A stretch of DNA of 64,000 nucleotides from Ruminococcus sp. JC304 (GCA_000285855.2 HE978651.1:2268297-2332296); one strand, 5' to 3'; shown: positions 1-9,541, numbered from the stretch's first letter. Translations and numbers: made by a program. The notes: generated from the letters alone by a model not told the origin.

Positions 1-221
1 GCTTCATCAATATTCTCCTTTATAAATTTCGATTTGATAAAACCATTATACCTTTTTCCAGGCATCCTGTCACCACATTTCATCAGATCAGAACCTGTCA
101 AAATCCTCCTGTGTGGCAACCTGTCTCCATCCCTTACCTCATCCGTGATCCTTGCCACGTCCATGCAGATCTGCTGCCCCTGTTCGATCAGATCAGAAAG
201 CAGCACAACATCTGATATAAT
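1..221 (-). other. Open frame downstream of merR, unassigned
   Basis: After the TAA of the merR gene the same frame stays open for more than 70 codons to the window edge, reading LSDLIEQGQQICMDVARI and later MPGKRYNGFIKSKFIKEN. I do not recognise it. It competes with the promoter and RBS placed in its last third (5-73), which start a different frame. It is either a gene remnant or chance; the lower-coordinate flank would settle this. Confidence 0.2.
5..73 (-). promoter_or_regulatory. Promoter and RBS of a gene leaving the window
   Basis: On the minus strand GTGACA (68-73) and TATAAT (45-50) are 17 bases apart, followed by AAGGAG (15-20) and an ATG at 7-5, 7 bases from the Shine-Dalgarno sequence. 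This is a well-formed start signal for a gene whose body lies beyond base 1. Nothing can be said about its product. Confidence 0.4.
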
Positions 222-950
222 TTATTTCCTACACAATGCCCGGATTGCCTTGTCTGCAAACACTGCGGTTCCTTCTCCCCCGACTTTATCAATATTAACT
301 GTAAACTCCCCGCCGCCTGCGTACATAGAGCCAAGTCCCATCAGAATTTCATCTGTACATTTATAAAAATGCTCCGTAATAAAATCCTGCAGTTTCTTAG
401 CAAGTTCAACTGCTTCTGTACTTTCCGGATCCTGATTTCTGATTTTTCCAAATTCAGCAAAAATACCCATCAACCTGACATTGATTGACTGCTGTTCTTC
501 CATACTCCGTCCCGCCGCCTTCTGTTCATATTCCTTATAGGCATCCGTTTTCCCCCACGATTCTTTTGCCTGTTCTGCATACTCATCAATCTTTCTTGTA
601 TCAAAAGCCTCAAAACTCATATCTTTCACTCCGATCATCTTTATTCCACGGGCAAGATCAATCAGATTTTCTATGTGTTCTTTCCGGAGTTCCAGCAGAT
701 GAATCTGCTGTTCCAGAGCCTTGTCCCTGTCAAAATCCGGACTGTCCAGAATATCCTTAATCTCTTTCAGTGAAAACTCCAATTCCCTGAACAGTAAAAT
801 ATGCTGAAGCCTTTCCAATGCCGTATCGTCATACAGCCGGTATCCTGCACTGTTAACTTCCGTGGCCGGCAGAAGTCCAATCTTATCATAATGATGCAGA
901 GCACGTATGCTTACTCCCGATATCTTACTGACCTCATGTACTGTCATCAT
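222..950 (-). CDS. MerR-family regulator, TipAS type
   Basis: A 242-residue transcription activator. Residues 1-70 form the MerR winged helix (VHEVSKISGVSIRALHHYDK, then the GLLP and GYRLYDD signature). Residues 75-115 are the dimerisation coiled coil, and the rest is a TipAS-like ligand-binding domain (SWGKTDAYKEYEQK is typical of this domain). In TipA the C-terminal domain binds thiopeptide antibiotics; other family members sense assorted hydrophobic drugs, so the ligand here is unknown. The start is the ATG pair at 950/947 behind GAGGTGATCAAGG. The gene has its own promoter with the long spacer expected for MerR control and probably regulates itself and perhaps the gene leaving the window at base 7. 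Length matches the family. Confidence 0.9.
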   Translation of the reverse strand: MMTVHEVSKISGVSIRALHHYDKIGLLPATEVNSAGYRLYDDTALERLQHILLFRELEFSLKEIKDILDSPDFDRDKALEQQIHLLELRKEHIENLIDLARGIKMIGVKDMSFEAFDTRKIDEYAEQAKESWGKTDAYKEYEQKAAGRSMEEQQSINVRLMGIFAEFGKIRNQDPESTEAVELAKKLQDFITEHFYKCTDEILMGLGSMYAGGGEFTVNIDKVGGEGTAVFADKAIRALCRK

Positions 951-981
951 CCTTGATCACCTCTTTCCCTGTGGTAATCAT

Positions 982-1012
982 AGCATAAGCTATTACATAA
1001 CGTCAGAGTCAA
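982..1012 (-). promoter_or_regulatory. MerR-type promoter with 19-base spacer
   Basis: On the minus strand TTGACT (1007-1012) and TATGCT (982-987) are separated by exactly 19 bases, containing the imperfect dyad CTGACGTTATGTAATAG. MerR-family activators act on promoters with 19-20 base spacers by untwisting them, so autoregulation of the adjacent gene is likely. Confidence 0.65.
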
Positions 1013-1084
1013 TATCTTTTTTAATATTTTCGGAATTTTTCTCATCATCTTTCTTCTGCAGCATACAAACTGATTAAATATTTT

Positions 1085-3616
1085 TTATTTCTGCAAAATA
1101 TATTCTTCCAGTTTAGCCGCCATATGCAGTGGAATAGGCAGAACTGTAGCCTTATCATATTGAATCGCACCCTTTCGCAGCGAATTGGCATAAATCACCC
1201 ACTCTTTCGGGTCATCTCCTTTTTGCAATTGGATTGGATAAAATTCTATCATATCACGCTCTGCAAAATTCTGTTCTGACTTACTGTAAGTACTTTCCTT
1301 ATAGCTGCATGTATAAGACTTATCTTTAGGTCTCTCAGCAACAGACCAGTAAACATCTTTATATTTGAAGACACCACTTGTCTGCGCATGTCCATTACTT
1401 TTTTCAGAAAGATCCGTATAATAATCCGGCACTTCTCCATTTCGTCTTATTCTCATAAACCGAACTTTAGAATCATTCAGACTTACCTTATAACTATTTT
1501 GTTTCGTACCTACTTCTATTTCCTGAGGACAGTACGGTTCTAAATATGTATATTTTTGGATCTGGCTGTCTGTAATTCCATTACATACCGCACGTGTATT
1601 TCCATTTGCCTCAATCATAACAAGCAGATTATTATTTTTATATACATTCTTCCACATAATCATCTTCTGCTTAAACATTCCCTTAGCTGCGTTTTCACAC
1701 TTTTTCTCAAAGTTCCTGTCCATGCTTAGCCTTGCCAGTTCCAATCCGGCTTTTCTATAAGGTACTCTTACTTTCTCAAAAGCCTCACATTCCACATATA
1801 TTTTCCCTGAAATATAATCCAGTTCAACACATAACGGAAGGAATCTTGCTTTTCCATACAATGTCTTTATCTGTGTCATCACGTGAAGTCCAATTACCGG
1901 AGTATGTACCAGCATATTCTCTTTATTAACGAGTTTTTCATCCAAAGTCCTTACATATCCCAGCTGGCGGCATAAATCTTCAATTGCACTCGCAATTTTA
2001 CTCTTAATCGTAGCTTCCGACCTGTTTGGTTCTTTCTTACTTTCCTCTTCCACTGACTTCCAAGGGATTATAAACTGTGTCAGTCGGTTTCTCAATGCGA
2101 ATCCACAGCGGATTGCATCTTTAGGATCTTCCTGACCATAGCTTTCCTTTCCGGGCAATAATATAATGCAGGCTGTAGTTTCTGATGCAGTCTCGATTTT
2201 TTTCTCAATTTCTTTCATTCGTTTCAGAACCGCTGCACTTTTAGGACTTTCAAGCGCAGCTCCCAGACTTCCCAATTCACACATTTTAATCGTAAATGTC
2301 ATATTGTCTGTGTTCTGAAAAATATTCTGAAGTTCAGAAATGATTTCCTGTGCACACTCCTTCGCATCATTCATATAATAAACTTCCAGATGCAAAATAT
2401 CTGACTCTATACATTCCCGCATACGTCCGGCAAGCTGAATACGCTGATTTTCATCCAATCCTTTATTAAAATTAATCTCATCTACGTTTAGTTTTTTAAG
2501 TACATTCTTTGTACTGCCTACTCTCACTGGCATTTCCGGCTGGTGTACCATTTCAGATATATAAGAAAATACTCCGTCATAAATATTCTTCTTCTCAACT
2601 ACACTTACACCTGTCCCCGTTATATTCTTCTCAAATCCGTTACTGTCCATTCCATTTTTATACAAACATGTAATTTTCAGATTCTCTGCCAGATACATAT
2701 CCGGTGACTCTATGATTTCTCCAGCTGATGGCAGTGGCCTGTAATTATATAAATTATAATATTTTTCTTCTGTCTCCTGCCAACAATACTCTCTTCTTCC
2801 ATCATTATATTTCTGGTAAATTGGCAACCTATAAATCCTGTTGTTTTCCAGCCATATATGTGCCATTATTTTTTCTTCCAGATACGGCATCCTGTTTTTT
2901 TCTTTTGTCCAATTTCCCGGTATCCATCTGTGTATACGACAATCACATAAGAGCAACGACTTTCTTTCAGGTGGTGTCGTCTGAAGAGAAAATGAGATTC
3001 CATAAGAATATGCCCTTTTTCCCTCTTCCTGTATATCTGAAATAAGATGATTTTTCCCCGCATAGTTAAGCTTCACATCATGTCCATCTATGCAAATAGT
3101 TTTTCCTGCCAAAGCATTCGTTGCCAGCAGAGAAAAAGCAGAGTAAGAATAACTTTCTGTCGGAATGCCATTTTCATCAAATAATTTTACTTCTTTACAT
3201 CCTTCTAATTTTTCCAGTTCCTCTACAGATATTTCTGTCAACAGCTGCTCTATTTTCTGCTTTGCAGCCACAGGAAATCTGCTGTTTCCAAGATAATACG
3301 AATGCAGCCATATTTCCATATGCTCGGTTAATTCCTCCAGATTTATTTCCTGTTCACATGAAATTGCCCACATTTCATCATTGGATTCTTCCCGTAATGG
3401 TGTAAGTTCAACAAAACCATCCATCCACGCATCCAGACTGTTTCTCAACACATATGTCGGCAGCGCATATGTTTTATCCCACCTTGGTTTTGTTATCTTT
3501 TCTACCTCTATCAGCTTATCTTTCCATGCTTTCGGAAAGCCTACGTAATATAATTTGCAGATAGTATCGTTATTTGGCACATATGCCATTGGATAAATAT
3601 TTGTAAGATTACTCAT
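1085..3616 (-). CDS. pPIWI-RE protein (Argonaute relative)
   Basis: The third gene of the PIWI-RE operon, 843 residues. The frame is open from 3703, but the ATG at 3616 has AAGGAG 9 bases upstream and overlaps the helicase stop as ATGAGTAA, so I take that start. The C-terminal half matches the pPIWI-RE layout: a MID-like part, then a PIWI-like RNase H fold, ending in the family signature MRIRRNGE (residues 721-728, with the conserved Arg and Glu that give the family its name) and TVLPIPLHMAAKLEEYI near the C-terminus. Family knowledge: PIWI-RE proteins are encoded with a DinG-like helicase and a nuclease and are thought to act against invading nucleic acid with a nucleic-acid guide. The first RNase H strand reads VIGLHV with no Asp, so catalysis may be lost; the neighbouring nuclease could do the cutting. 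Confidence 0.88.
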   Translation of the reverse strand: MSNLTNIYPMAYVPNNDTICKLYYVGFPKAWKDKLIEVEKITKPRWDKTYALPTYVLRNSLDAWMDGFVELTPLREESNDEMWAISCEQEINLEELTEHMEIWLHSYYLGNSRFPVAAKQKIEQLLTEISVEELEKLEGCKEVKLFDENGIPTESYSYSAFSLLATNALAGKTICIDGHDVKLNYAGKNHLISDIQEEGKRAYSYGISFSLQTTPPERKSLLLCDCRIHRWIPGNWTKEKNRMPYLEEKIMAHIWLENNRIYRLPIYQKYNDGRREYCWQETEEKYYNLYNYRPLPSAGEIIESPDMYLAENLKITCLYKNGMDSNGFEKNITGTGVSVVEKKNIYDGVFSYISEMVHQPEMPVRVGSTKNVLKKLNVDEINFNKGLDENQRIQLAGRMRECIESDILHLEVYYMNDAKECAQEIISELQNIFQNTDNMTFTIKMCELGSLGAALESPKSAAVLKRMKEIEKKIETASETTACIILLPGKESYGQEDPKDAIRCGFALRNRLTQFIIPWKSVEEESKKEPNRSEATIKSKIASAIEDLCRQLGYVRTLDEKLVNKENMLVHTPVIGLHVMTQIKTLYGKARFLPLCVELDYISGKIYVECEAFEKVRVPYRKAGLELARLSMDRNFEKKCENAAKGMFKQKMIMWKNVYKNNNLLVMIEANGNTRAVCNGITDSQIQKYTYLEPYCPQEIEVGTKQNSYKVSLNDSKVRFMRIRRNGEVPDYYTDLSEKSNGHAQTSGVFKYKDVYWSVAERPKDKSYTCSYKESTYSKSEQNFAERDMIEFYPIQLQKGDDPKEWVIYANSLRKGAIQYDKATVLPIPLHMAAKLEEYILQK

Positions 3617-6600
3617 GCCTGATATCTCCTTTGTACGCTGTAAAAAATGGTTCATATAATGTTCTTGCGATTTCTCCATTCTCTGGGTCTGACAACATTT
3701 CATTCAGATACTCATAAATCTCATTTAATGTATCAAACCCTTTTTCTGCACCGTCTCCCTTTCGGAAAGCACCGTCTGCAAAATAAACTGTCGGTGGATT
3801 CTTGGATGCATCTGTAATTCTGCAAAGTCTTCCGAAAATCTGCAGAATCAGTACAAACATAGTAGAAACCAAATCTCTTTTTATTTCCACATCCTCCAGA
3901 TTATCCAGTCTTCCTTTAGAAGTCCGATTCATTCGAACCCAGAATTCTGCCGCTTCTCTTCTGACATATAAATTTTTTTCATATACGTCAGTATATGGAT
4001 AATCATATAATTTCTCCGCCATATATCCATTCAGTTTTATGCTCTTTTCCTTCACATCATCTGGAATTCCCATCGGCCGGATCAAAAAGAAAACACTGTT
4101 TAGAGAAGAATGTCCTTGTTCGTCCACAATATTATGTCCTCGCTCAATTGCCAGAGCCGGAGCCACCAGGATTCTTGCCTTTCTTTGATCAAATCTATAT
4201 ACCTCACCGCGCCGGATATAATTCTCAGACTCACCCGAAATTGAACTCTTATCCGAAATCAATTCGCATACATTTTCTCCACATTTTCTGTTTATCAGAT
4301 TTCTTCTTAAATGCTCTGCTACGATTCTCGTTTGTCGAAAACTATTTACTACAAGAAGAATTTTTCCTTCTTTCTCCAGTTCTGAAACAATATTAGGGGT
4401 ACATTTATCTACTACTTTCTTTAAAATTTCTTCTCGTGATTCTAACGGACTTCCTGATACCCGTTCTGCCAGTCCCAATTCTACAAAATGAGTTCTGGAG
4501 ATAAAATCACGTATATTTTCTCCAGCCTCAATAATATAATTAATCTCGGCATTTACATGGTATTCATAGGAACCTTTTGCATAGCTGGAACCAGACATCA
4601 AAACAACATGCGGACCTGTGGAAACCCCTTTCTCATTTACACGCAGTCCCGGCAAATCCGTCAGCAAAACCCTTCCATAAGCATACTGTCTGAACAGCAA
4701 AATATCATTTTCATTTGTCAACTTTATTCCAAACAGATTTCCAAGCAAAGCAGATGGAAGATAGTCCTGCTGAAGTCTGAAACGTGCCTGAATAAATCCT
4801 GTCAGATCATTATTACTATTTTCACTATTTGGAGAATCTTCATATACATTTTCAAATGCATTTCCTATGTTCCGTATATGTCTGTCAAATGCGATCAAGG
4901 TAAGTATCAGTTGTATTTTTTTGCGGATTTCTATTCTCCTCTTATTTTGCCGTTCTATTTTCTTTTGAATATCTCTGAGTTCTTTCTCATTTTTCCCCGG
5001 ATGTTTTCCGGAAAGCTGCGCTGTGCTTTCCAAAACAAGTTCCGGTTCATTCTGGTCCAGCCAGATGCCAAGTAATGTTTCAAATCGATCTGTTATCACA
5101 CTCTCGCAGGATTTTTCCATAATATCATAAAGAGAACTTTGTTCTGCCTTACTGACATCCATCAGCTTATATATTTCATCCTGAGTTGTCTGAGAAATTT
5201 CCTCTTTCATTTTTTCCAGCATTGTATATGCCGAAAAAGCATCTGACAATATATTTCTGCCACCATATTCTCTTACTGATTTTACCGCATTAGATACACA
5301 TACCAGAACTGTAGGAGATTTCAACTGCAATTCTTTATAGCGGGTATCTTCTATATAATCCATCCGCTCCCTGTTTGATTTACACATGAATTGTCGGCAG
5401 CTTTCTGAGACTTCCATAATGAAATCATTAAATTTTACTGCTGGTACAAATAACTCATCCAGATTTTTCTGAATCCTGTCGCATTCATCATAAAATACAA
5501 CATCTGCTTTCTCCATAATTTCTTTCAGAAAAATATTCTGCTGTATTCCTATTCTGCTCATCACCATTCCTGCAACTGTAGTAATGACAATATTTTTTTC
5601 CATTGCATCCCTTTGCATCGAAGTTGTCGGACATTTATCAAAATATGGGCAGATAAACCTTTTGCCACCACTTTCCAGCTTTGCACAAGGTTCCTCTCCA
5701 AAAGATACTGCATTCTCACTTGTCACATCCATTCCATCAATCAGACAATTTGTTGTCAAATATTTTGAAAGATTTTTGCCTAAATAATAAGCATCTTCTT
5801 CCATCAACTGATTAATATACTTGATACGTTCTGTTCTTCCGATTAATGGACTGCAATTACACTCAAGTTTCTGAAAGTAACCGTATAATTTAAAAACTTC
5901 ATCAACTGTATCTGTTACGATCACAACCTTTTTCCCCATTTTGTCCAACATATATGCGATAACTTTCAGCAACGTAGACTTTCCGGCGCCAACCATACCT
6001 ACGATGTTTGTAACCTGATTCAGTTTCAGAAACTTTGCCTGTTTCACTTTCCCGGAATTTACTTCTTTTATAAGATTACTTTTCAGAACACTTAAGCAAT
6101 AATCATCCTCTTTCTTTTTATGAATTTCTTCTGCCGCAGCCAGCATATCTGAGACAGAAAGTACGATTCCCTCTCTCGGAAGCACCTGATCTGAAATCTT
6201 ATCATCTTTTTCATTCTGTTGTTTTTCTTCATCTGAATCATTCATCATGTCCTCATGAATGCTCACATAAACTTTTTTCTGTTCATTATTCCTGTTATAG
6301 TATGAATAATCACCATCCGTTGCATATTTTCGCTCAACAGATTTTCTCTTCGCCAGAAGATATCTCCAGTAATCTTCTTCACGATTTCCATATGGCAGAT
6401 TTTCCGTATCACACTTTACGATTCTTTCCTCTGTAATTTCAAACAGCCTTATTCCGTCATATTCCTTCCTCTGGTAATTTTTTAATGTATCACTCCATAC
6501 CTTTTCAGAACGATATTTCTTCAGATATACAGACGCATTCTGAAGCAGATAAAAATCACGTCCGCTCCCTTTTCTTTGAATATTCTGATACTTGGTAAAA

Positions 6601-6746
6601 AAAATGTAGCCTTTAGCCGGATCTGCACCTGGTCTGAAATATGTTGCAACCATAAGAGCCATCTCAAAAGTAATAAACTGCTGCAATCTTAGCGGACTGT
6701 TTTTTTCGTCATAGCAAACTTTAAATTTCTTTTTTATCTGTTGCAT
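3609..6746 (-). CDS. DinG/XPD-like Fe-S helicase of PIWI-RE system
   Basis: A 1045-residue superfamily 2 helicase, the middle gene of the PIWI-RE operon. Visible motifs: Walker A GMVGAGKST (250-258); four cysteines at 334, 354, 366 and 372 placed like the Fe-S cluster of XPD/DinG helicases; Walker B YDECD (419-423); and in the C-terminal half LLVVNSFRQTR, LVAPALAIERGHN and the motif VI-like QIFGRLCRI. The 240-residue N-terminal region has no motif I recognise and is probably the system-specific domain. It starts 26 bases inside the upstream nuclease gene behind AAGGAGACCGTAA and overlaps the PIWI gene by 8 bases, so the three proteins are made in coupled fashion. The expected role is unwinding of target DNA for the PIWI protein and nuclease. 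Confidence 0.88.
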   Translation of the reverse strand: MQQIKKKFKVCYDEKNSPLRLQQFITFEMALMVATYFRPGADPAKGYIFFTKYQNIQRKGSGRDFYLLQNASVYLKKYRSEKVWSDTLKNYQRKEYDGIRLFEITEERIVKCDTENLPYGNREEDYWRYLLAKRKSVERKYATDGDYSYYNRNNEQKKVYVSIHEDMMNDSDEEKQQNEKDDKISDQVLPREGIVLSVSDMLAAAEEIHKKKEDDYCLSVLKSNLIKEVNSGKVKQAKFLKLNQVTNIVGMVGAGKSTLLKVIAYMLDKMGKKVVIVTDTVDEVFKLYGYFQKLECNCSPLIGRTERIKYINQLMEEDAYYLGKNLSKYLTTNCLIDGMDVTSENAVSFGEEPCAKLESGGKRFICPYFDKCPTTSMQRDAMEKNIVITTVAGMVMSRIGIQQNIFLKEIMEKADVVFYDECDRIQKNLDELFVPAVKFNDFIMEVSESCRQFMCKSNRERMDYIEDTRYKELQLKSPTVLVCVSNAVKSVREYGGRNILSDAFSAYTMLEKMKEEISQTTQDEIYKLMDVSKAEQSSLYDIMEKSCESVITDRFETLLGIWLDQNEPELVLESTAQLSGKHPGKNEKELRDIQKKIERQNKRRIEIRKKIQLILTLIAFDRHIRNIGNAFENVYEDSPNSENSNNDLTGFIQARFRLQQDYLPSALLGNLFGIKLTNENDILLFRQYAYGRVLLTDLPGLRVNEKGVSTGPHVVLMSGSSYAKGSYEYHVNAEINYIIEAGENIRDFISRTHFVELGLAERVSGSPLESREEILKKVVDKCTPNIVSELEKEGKILLVVNSFRQTRIVAEHLRRNLINRKCGENVCELISDKSSISGESENYIRRGEVYRFDQRKARILVAPALAIERGHNIVDEQGHSSLNSVFFLIRPMGIPDDVKEKSIKLNGYMAEKLYDYPYTDVYEKNLYVRREAAEFWVRMNRTSKGRLDNLEDVEIKRDLVSTMFVLILQIFGRLCRITDASKNPPTVYFADGAFRKGDGAEKGFDTLNEIYEYLNEMLSDPENGEIARTLYEPFFTAYKGDIRHE

Positions 6747-7884
6747 TTACGGTCTCCTTTTTTGTCCTATTGGTTCCTTTGAGTTTTAATTCTTCTTTCA
6801 ATTCACCCAAAGTGACACAGTAAATATTATTTTTCCCAATTTTCTCCAATTCAGCTTCTATGATTTTTATGTAATCAGTCTGTTCATTTTTAAACTCATC
6901 CGGTATCACATAAAGTGCTTTTTGATAATTGCCCTCTGGAAATCCTCCCGCGTTTCTGATATTCGACCGCAAAAAATATGGATTTCTCACCTGCTTTGCA
7001 TCTACAGCCCAGATTTCCCCATTGTCAAAAACAATCTCAATATCATATTTATCTAATTCCGGCCATAATGAACTCTTTATCTTATATTTCTCACAGCATT
7101 TCAAAATTTCCAGTTCCAGTTTTCCCGGTGTGCAGATATACATCATCACTCCACGTTTCAATCGAAATTTTCCGTCATTTCTTTCAATCTTTGCAAGGTT
7201 AAGCTCCTCTTTTGAAGGTTTGCTTTCAGTACAATAGCGGCTTTGGCATATCATTTTTGACTTTTCTTTTTTTAATGTCCACCCGCACTTCGGGCATACA
7301 TAACAATCTTCTCTGATTTCTTCATAAGCATTTTCAATTGCCTGCAAAGCCATTTCATTCTGTGAATATCGAAGCTTTAATCTTCTCAAATCTCCCTGAC
7401 CTGCAATTGGATGTTGAATGAAATATTTTCTTAAATATACATAATCATCCTGTTCCAATAATTTCAGACAATCATAAACTGCTCTCTGCTCAATTCCGGC
7501 AATAATATCTTTTTCGACATAATATTGAACATAGTCTTCGCAACAGTCATTGACATAAAACATGCAAGAACCAATGTCCCCAACCAGTTCTTCCATATAA
7601 TAAAATTCCTGTCCCTCAAGCTTCAGGTTCTCTGTATTTTTCCATCCATCAAACCAATCCCTCACCGGCTTCATTGCATAATCTGTGATAAACTTCTGCT
7701 CATGCAGCTGATTGAAATCAAAATTTTCCTGATTGTACTTATAATTCAGATACTGAAAAATATTAATCCCATGAATCAGACGTTTACTATAAAAGTATTC
7801 CCCTTTTATCTTTTTTCTGTCCTTTTCGCACAATCCAACTGTGATCAGCTGCATGGCCGTTTTTAATCTGGTTAAGTCATCCAT
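6721..7884 (-). CDS. PD-(D/E)xK nuclease of PIWI-RE system
   Basis: First gene of the operon, 387 residues. The N-terminal 190 residues are helical and of unknown fold. A zinc ribbon follows (CPKCGW at 197-202 and CQSRYC at 213-218). The C-terminal part carries a PD-(D/E)xK core: E258 in a helix, YDIEIVFDNGE with D281, then IWAVDAKQ with D295 and K297. This matches the restriction-endonuclease-like partner known to accompany pPIWI-RE genes. It probably cuts DNA brought in by the PIWI/helicase pair. The start at 7884 follows AGGAGATGAGCGACAT. A hairpin with a U-run lies 40 bases upstream, so expression may be controlled by termination or the promoter may lie close to the gene. Confidence 0.85.
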   Translation of the reverse strand: MDDLTRLKTAMQLITVGLCEKDRKKIKGEYFYSKRLIHGINIFQYLNYKYNQENFDFNQLHEQKFITDYAMKPVRDWFDGWKNTENLKLEGQEFYYMEELVGDIGSCMFYVNDCCEDYVQYYVEKDIIAGIEQRAVYDCLKLLEQDDYVYLRKYFIQHPIAGQGDLRRLKLRYSQNEMALQAIENAYEEIREDCYVCPKCGWTLKKEKSKMICQSRYCTESKPSKEELNLAKIERNDGKFRLKRGVMMYICTPGKLELEILKCCEKYKIKSSLWPELDKYDIEIVFDNGEIWAVDAKQVRNPYFLRSNIRNAGGFPEGNYQKALYVIPDEFKNEQTDYIKIIEAELEKIGKNNIYCVTLGELKEELKLKGTNRTKKETVNATDKKEI

Positions 7885-7923
7885 ATGTCGCTCATCTCCT
7901 CATATCGTAAAAATCTTCCCAAT

Positions 7924-7958
7924 AAAAAACGTTCCCTGACACGAAAGTCAAAGAACGT
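7924..7958 (-). terminator. Intrinsic terminator or attenuator before PIWI-RE operon
   Basis: On the minus strand a 12-pair stem (ACGTTCTTTGAC against GTCAGGGAACGT, two G-U pairs) with a 6-base loop is followed by six T. It lies 40 bases upstream of the first ATG of the PIWI-RE operon and about 160 bases after the transglutaminase gene. It may simply end the upstream transcript. If the operon promoter lies in the AT-rich stretch 7960-8110, it would instead act as a leader attenuator. Confidence 0.7.
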
Positions 7959-8120
7959 AATATTTCCTTTACAATATTCTCAAAATTGCAAAAACAGCAA
8001 AAGCATTTCAGATAATATACTTCTGCCATCTATAACAATTTATGTGAACAAATATTCTATTCTTCGTGTACAAATATAGAGTATTCGCTCACAGGAAAAA
8101 AGTCAAACTGTTTATTACAT

Positions 8121-9143
8121 CTATTTTTCCCCTTCATTCGCTTCCTCTATTGTCACACTCTCCTGTACCTGCATATCCGTATACTGAACACGAATAACTG
8201 CCTGCGGCCAGTTTATGCTGACCATTGCTGTTTTGTCTTTCTCATCTCCTGCTTTCCGGATAAGCTCCAGCAATTCCTTCAGTACTTCCTTTGTCAGATA
8301 ACCGCCTCTCCAGTGAAAAATAAGTACCCTGCCTTTCTTCGCCGCCTGCAAAGAACGTTTATACACATCCTCTTTCTTAGTAAAAGAAAGCTTCTTCTCC
8401 TTATAGTAAAAGTGCTCATGATCACCGCAGTGAGGCGCCGGCGCAATAAGAGGCTCATGATCCCTGAAAATCAGTGAATCATCCAGATTGAAATAATCAT
8501 AGCGGATTTCAGAAGTCTCACGATCTTTCCCCAGGGTATTATCAAAGGTCGCATCCAGATGATAATATGTCCCTCCTATTTTTACGATATTCCATGTGTG
8601 ACGATACTTAATCCCCTTCTCAGGATTATTTCCACAGATTGCAATCACACACCAGACTCCCAGTGCATCTAACAAAACCTTTACTGCTTTTGCGATTCCC
8701 TCACATACACCAACGCCTTGTCCAAGCGGTCCGATAATTTCATGGGAATATTATTTTTTCAGTTTGTCATAGCGGATATTTTCACAGATAAAATCATGTA
8801 CATACTTCTCTTTCTCCCACTCAGACAGCTTCTGAGCCGGACGAATCAGCTTCTCAACTCTGGCAGTCATAGCCTTTTGATGTTCGCAAATCTTCTTTTT
8901 ATCAAAAAGATACTCCGGAATAAAAATCAGATTCGGAGAGTCTTTATAATACCGGTATTTATAACTGCTCACCCAAAATATCTCCGGATGATCCAGACGC
9001 ATCTGGAAAAATACATTATAAAGTTCTTCTCCCTCTAATGCCGGAATCTGAAATTCATCCGCCAGGTTTTTCACACCGCTAAGAATGCTGTGATATGCAG
9101 CCTGTTGCGCCTTATTCATATGGTTGTAATAATATTGCTCCAT
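8121..9143 (-). pseudogene. Transglutaminase-like protein split by in-frame TAA
   Basis: One continuous frame of about 340 codons is interrupted by a single TAA at 8751-8753, with no shift. Before the stop (9143-8754) lies an N-terminal helical part ending in ENIRYDKLKK. After it the frame continues as YSHEIIGPLGQGVGVCEG, holding the catalytic Cys of the transglutaminase fold, then RHTWN with the His and HLDATFD with the Asp. All three catalytic residues therefore lie beyond the stop, so the 130-residue product cannot be active without readthrough. The residue replaced was probably Tyr (TAT or TAC to TAA). An internal Met at 8675 could not restore the Cys. The start follows TTGGAGATAAGATAACA. 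The gene appears cotranscribed with the small gene at 9445. Confidence 0.8.
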
Positions 9144-9172
9144 TGTTATCTTATCTCCAAGTTCTTCGTCAC

Positions 9173-9445
9173 TTATAATCCCTTCCGGTACATTTCACTG
9201 ATCACTGCCTGCGCATGTTCAGATTCCTTTTTCTCTATTATCTGTGCCCTGTCACTTAAAATCGCCAGCATCTCATCTACCAGATCTTCGATTTTAGGAT
9301 TTGTATACCGATACAAATAACCCAGCATTCTGGTTGCGGTATAATCTGTATTCATATTTTTATATGCGATCTCTGCACAAAGCTCCTTCGGATAGCCCTT
9401 GCTGAGCAAAACCCTGTATAGTTCTTCTGTTCTTTCTGATGCCAT
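9173..9445 (-). CDS. Small conserved-looking protein, unknown
   Basis: About 90 residues from the ATG at 9445 (MASERTEELYR), which has AAAGG 8 bases upstream; the frame is also open to 9466. It is charged and helical (KGYPKELCAEIAYKNMNTDY, EDLVDEMLAILSDRAQIIEK), without membrane segments or recognisable catalytic residues. It is followed after 29 bases by the broken transglutaminase gene, so the two probably form one transcript. I do not recognise the family. Confidence 0.65.
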   Translation of the reverse strand: MASERTEELYRVLLSKGYPKELCAEIAYKNMNTDYTATRMLGYLYRYTNPKIEDLVDEMLAILSDRAQIIEKKESEHAQAVISEMYRKGL

Positions 9446-9541
9446 GTTTTTTACCTTTCTTATCATGTTTCTGTGTCACCAGCCATCTGATTTACCTCGT
9501 CAAAAATCATATGATATAGCTATGTTTTTTCTTATAGTAAC

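Noticed and set aside
7900-8110. CRISPR-like repeats before the PIWI-RE operon
   Set aside because: Only a hairpin and two short similar sites are present; there are no regularly spaced repeats here or elsewhere in the window.
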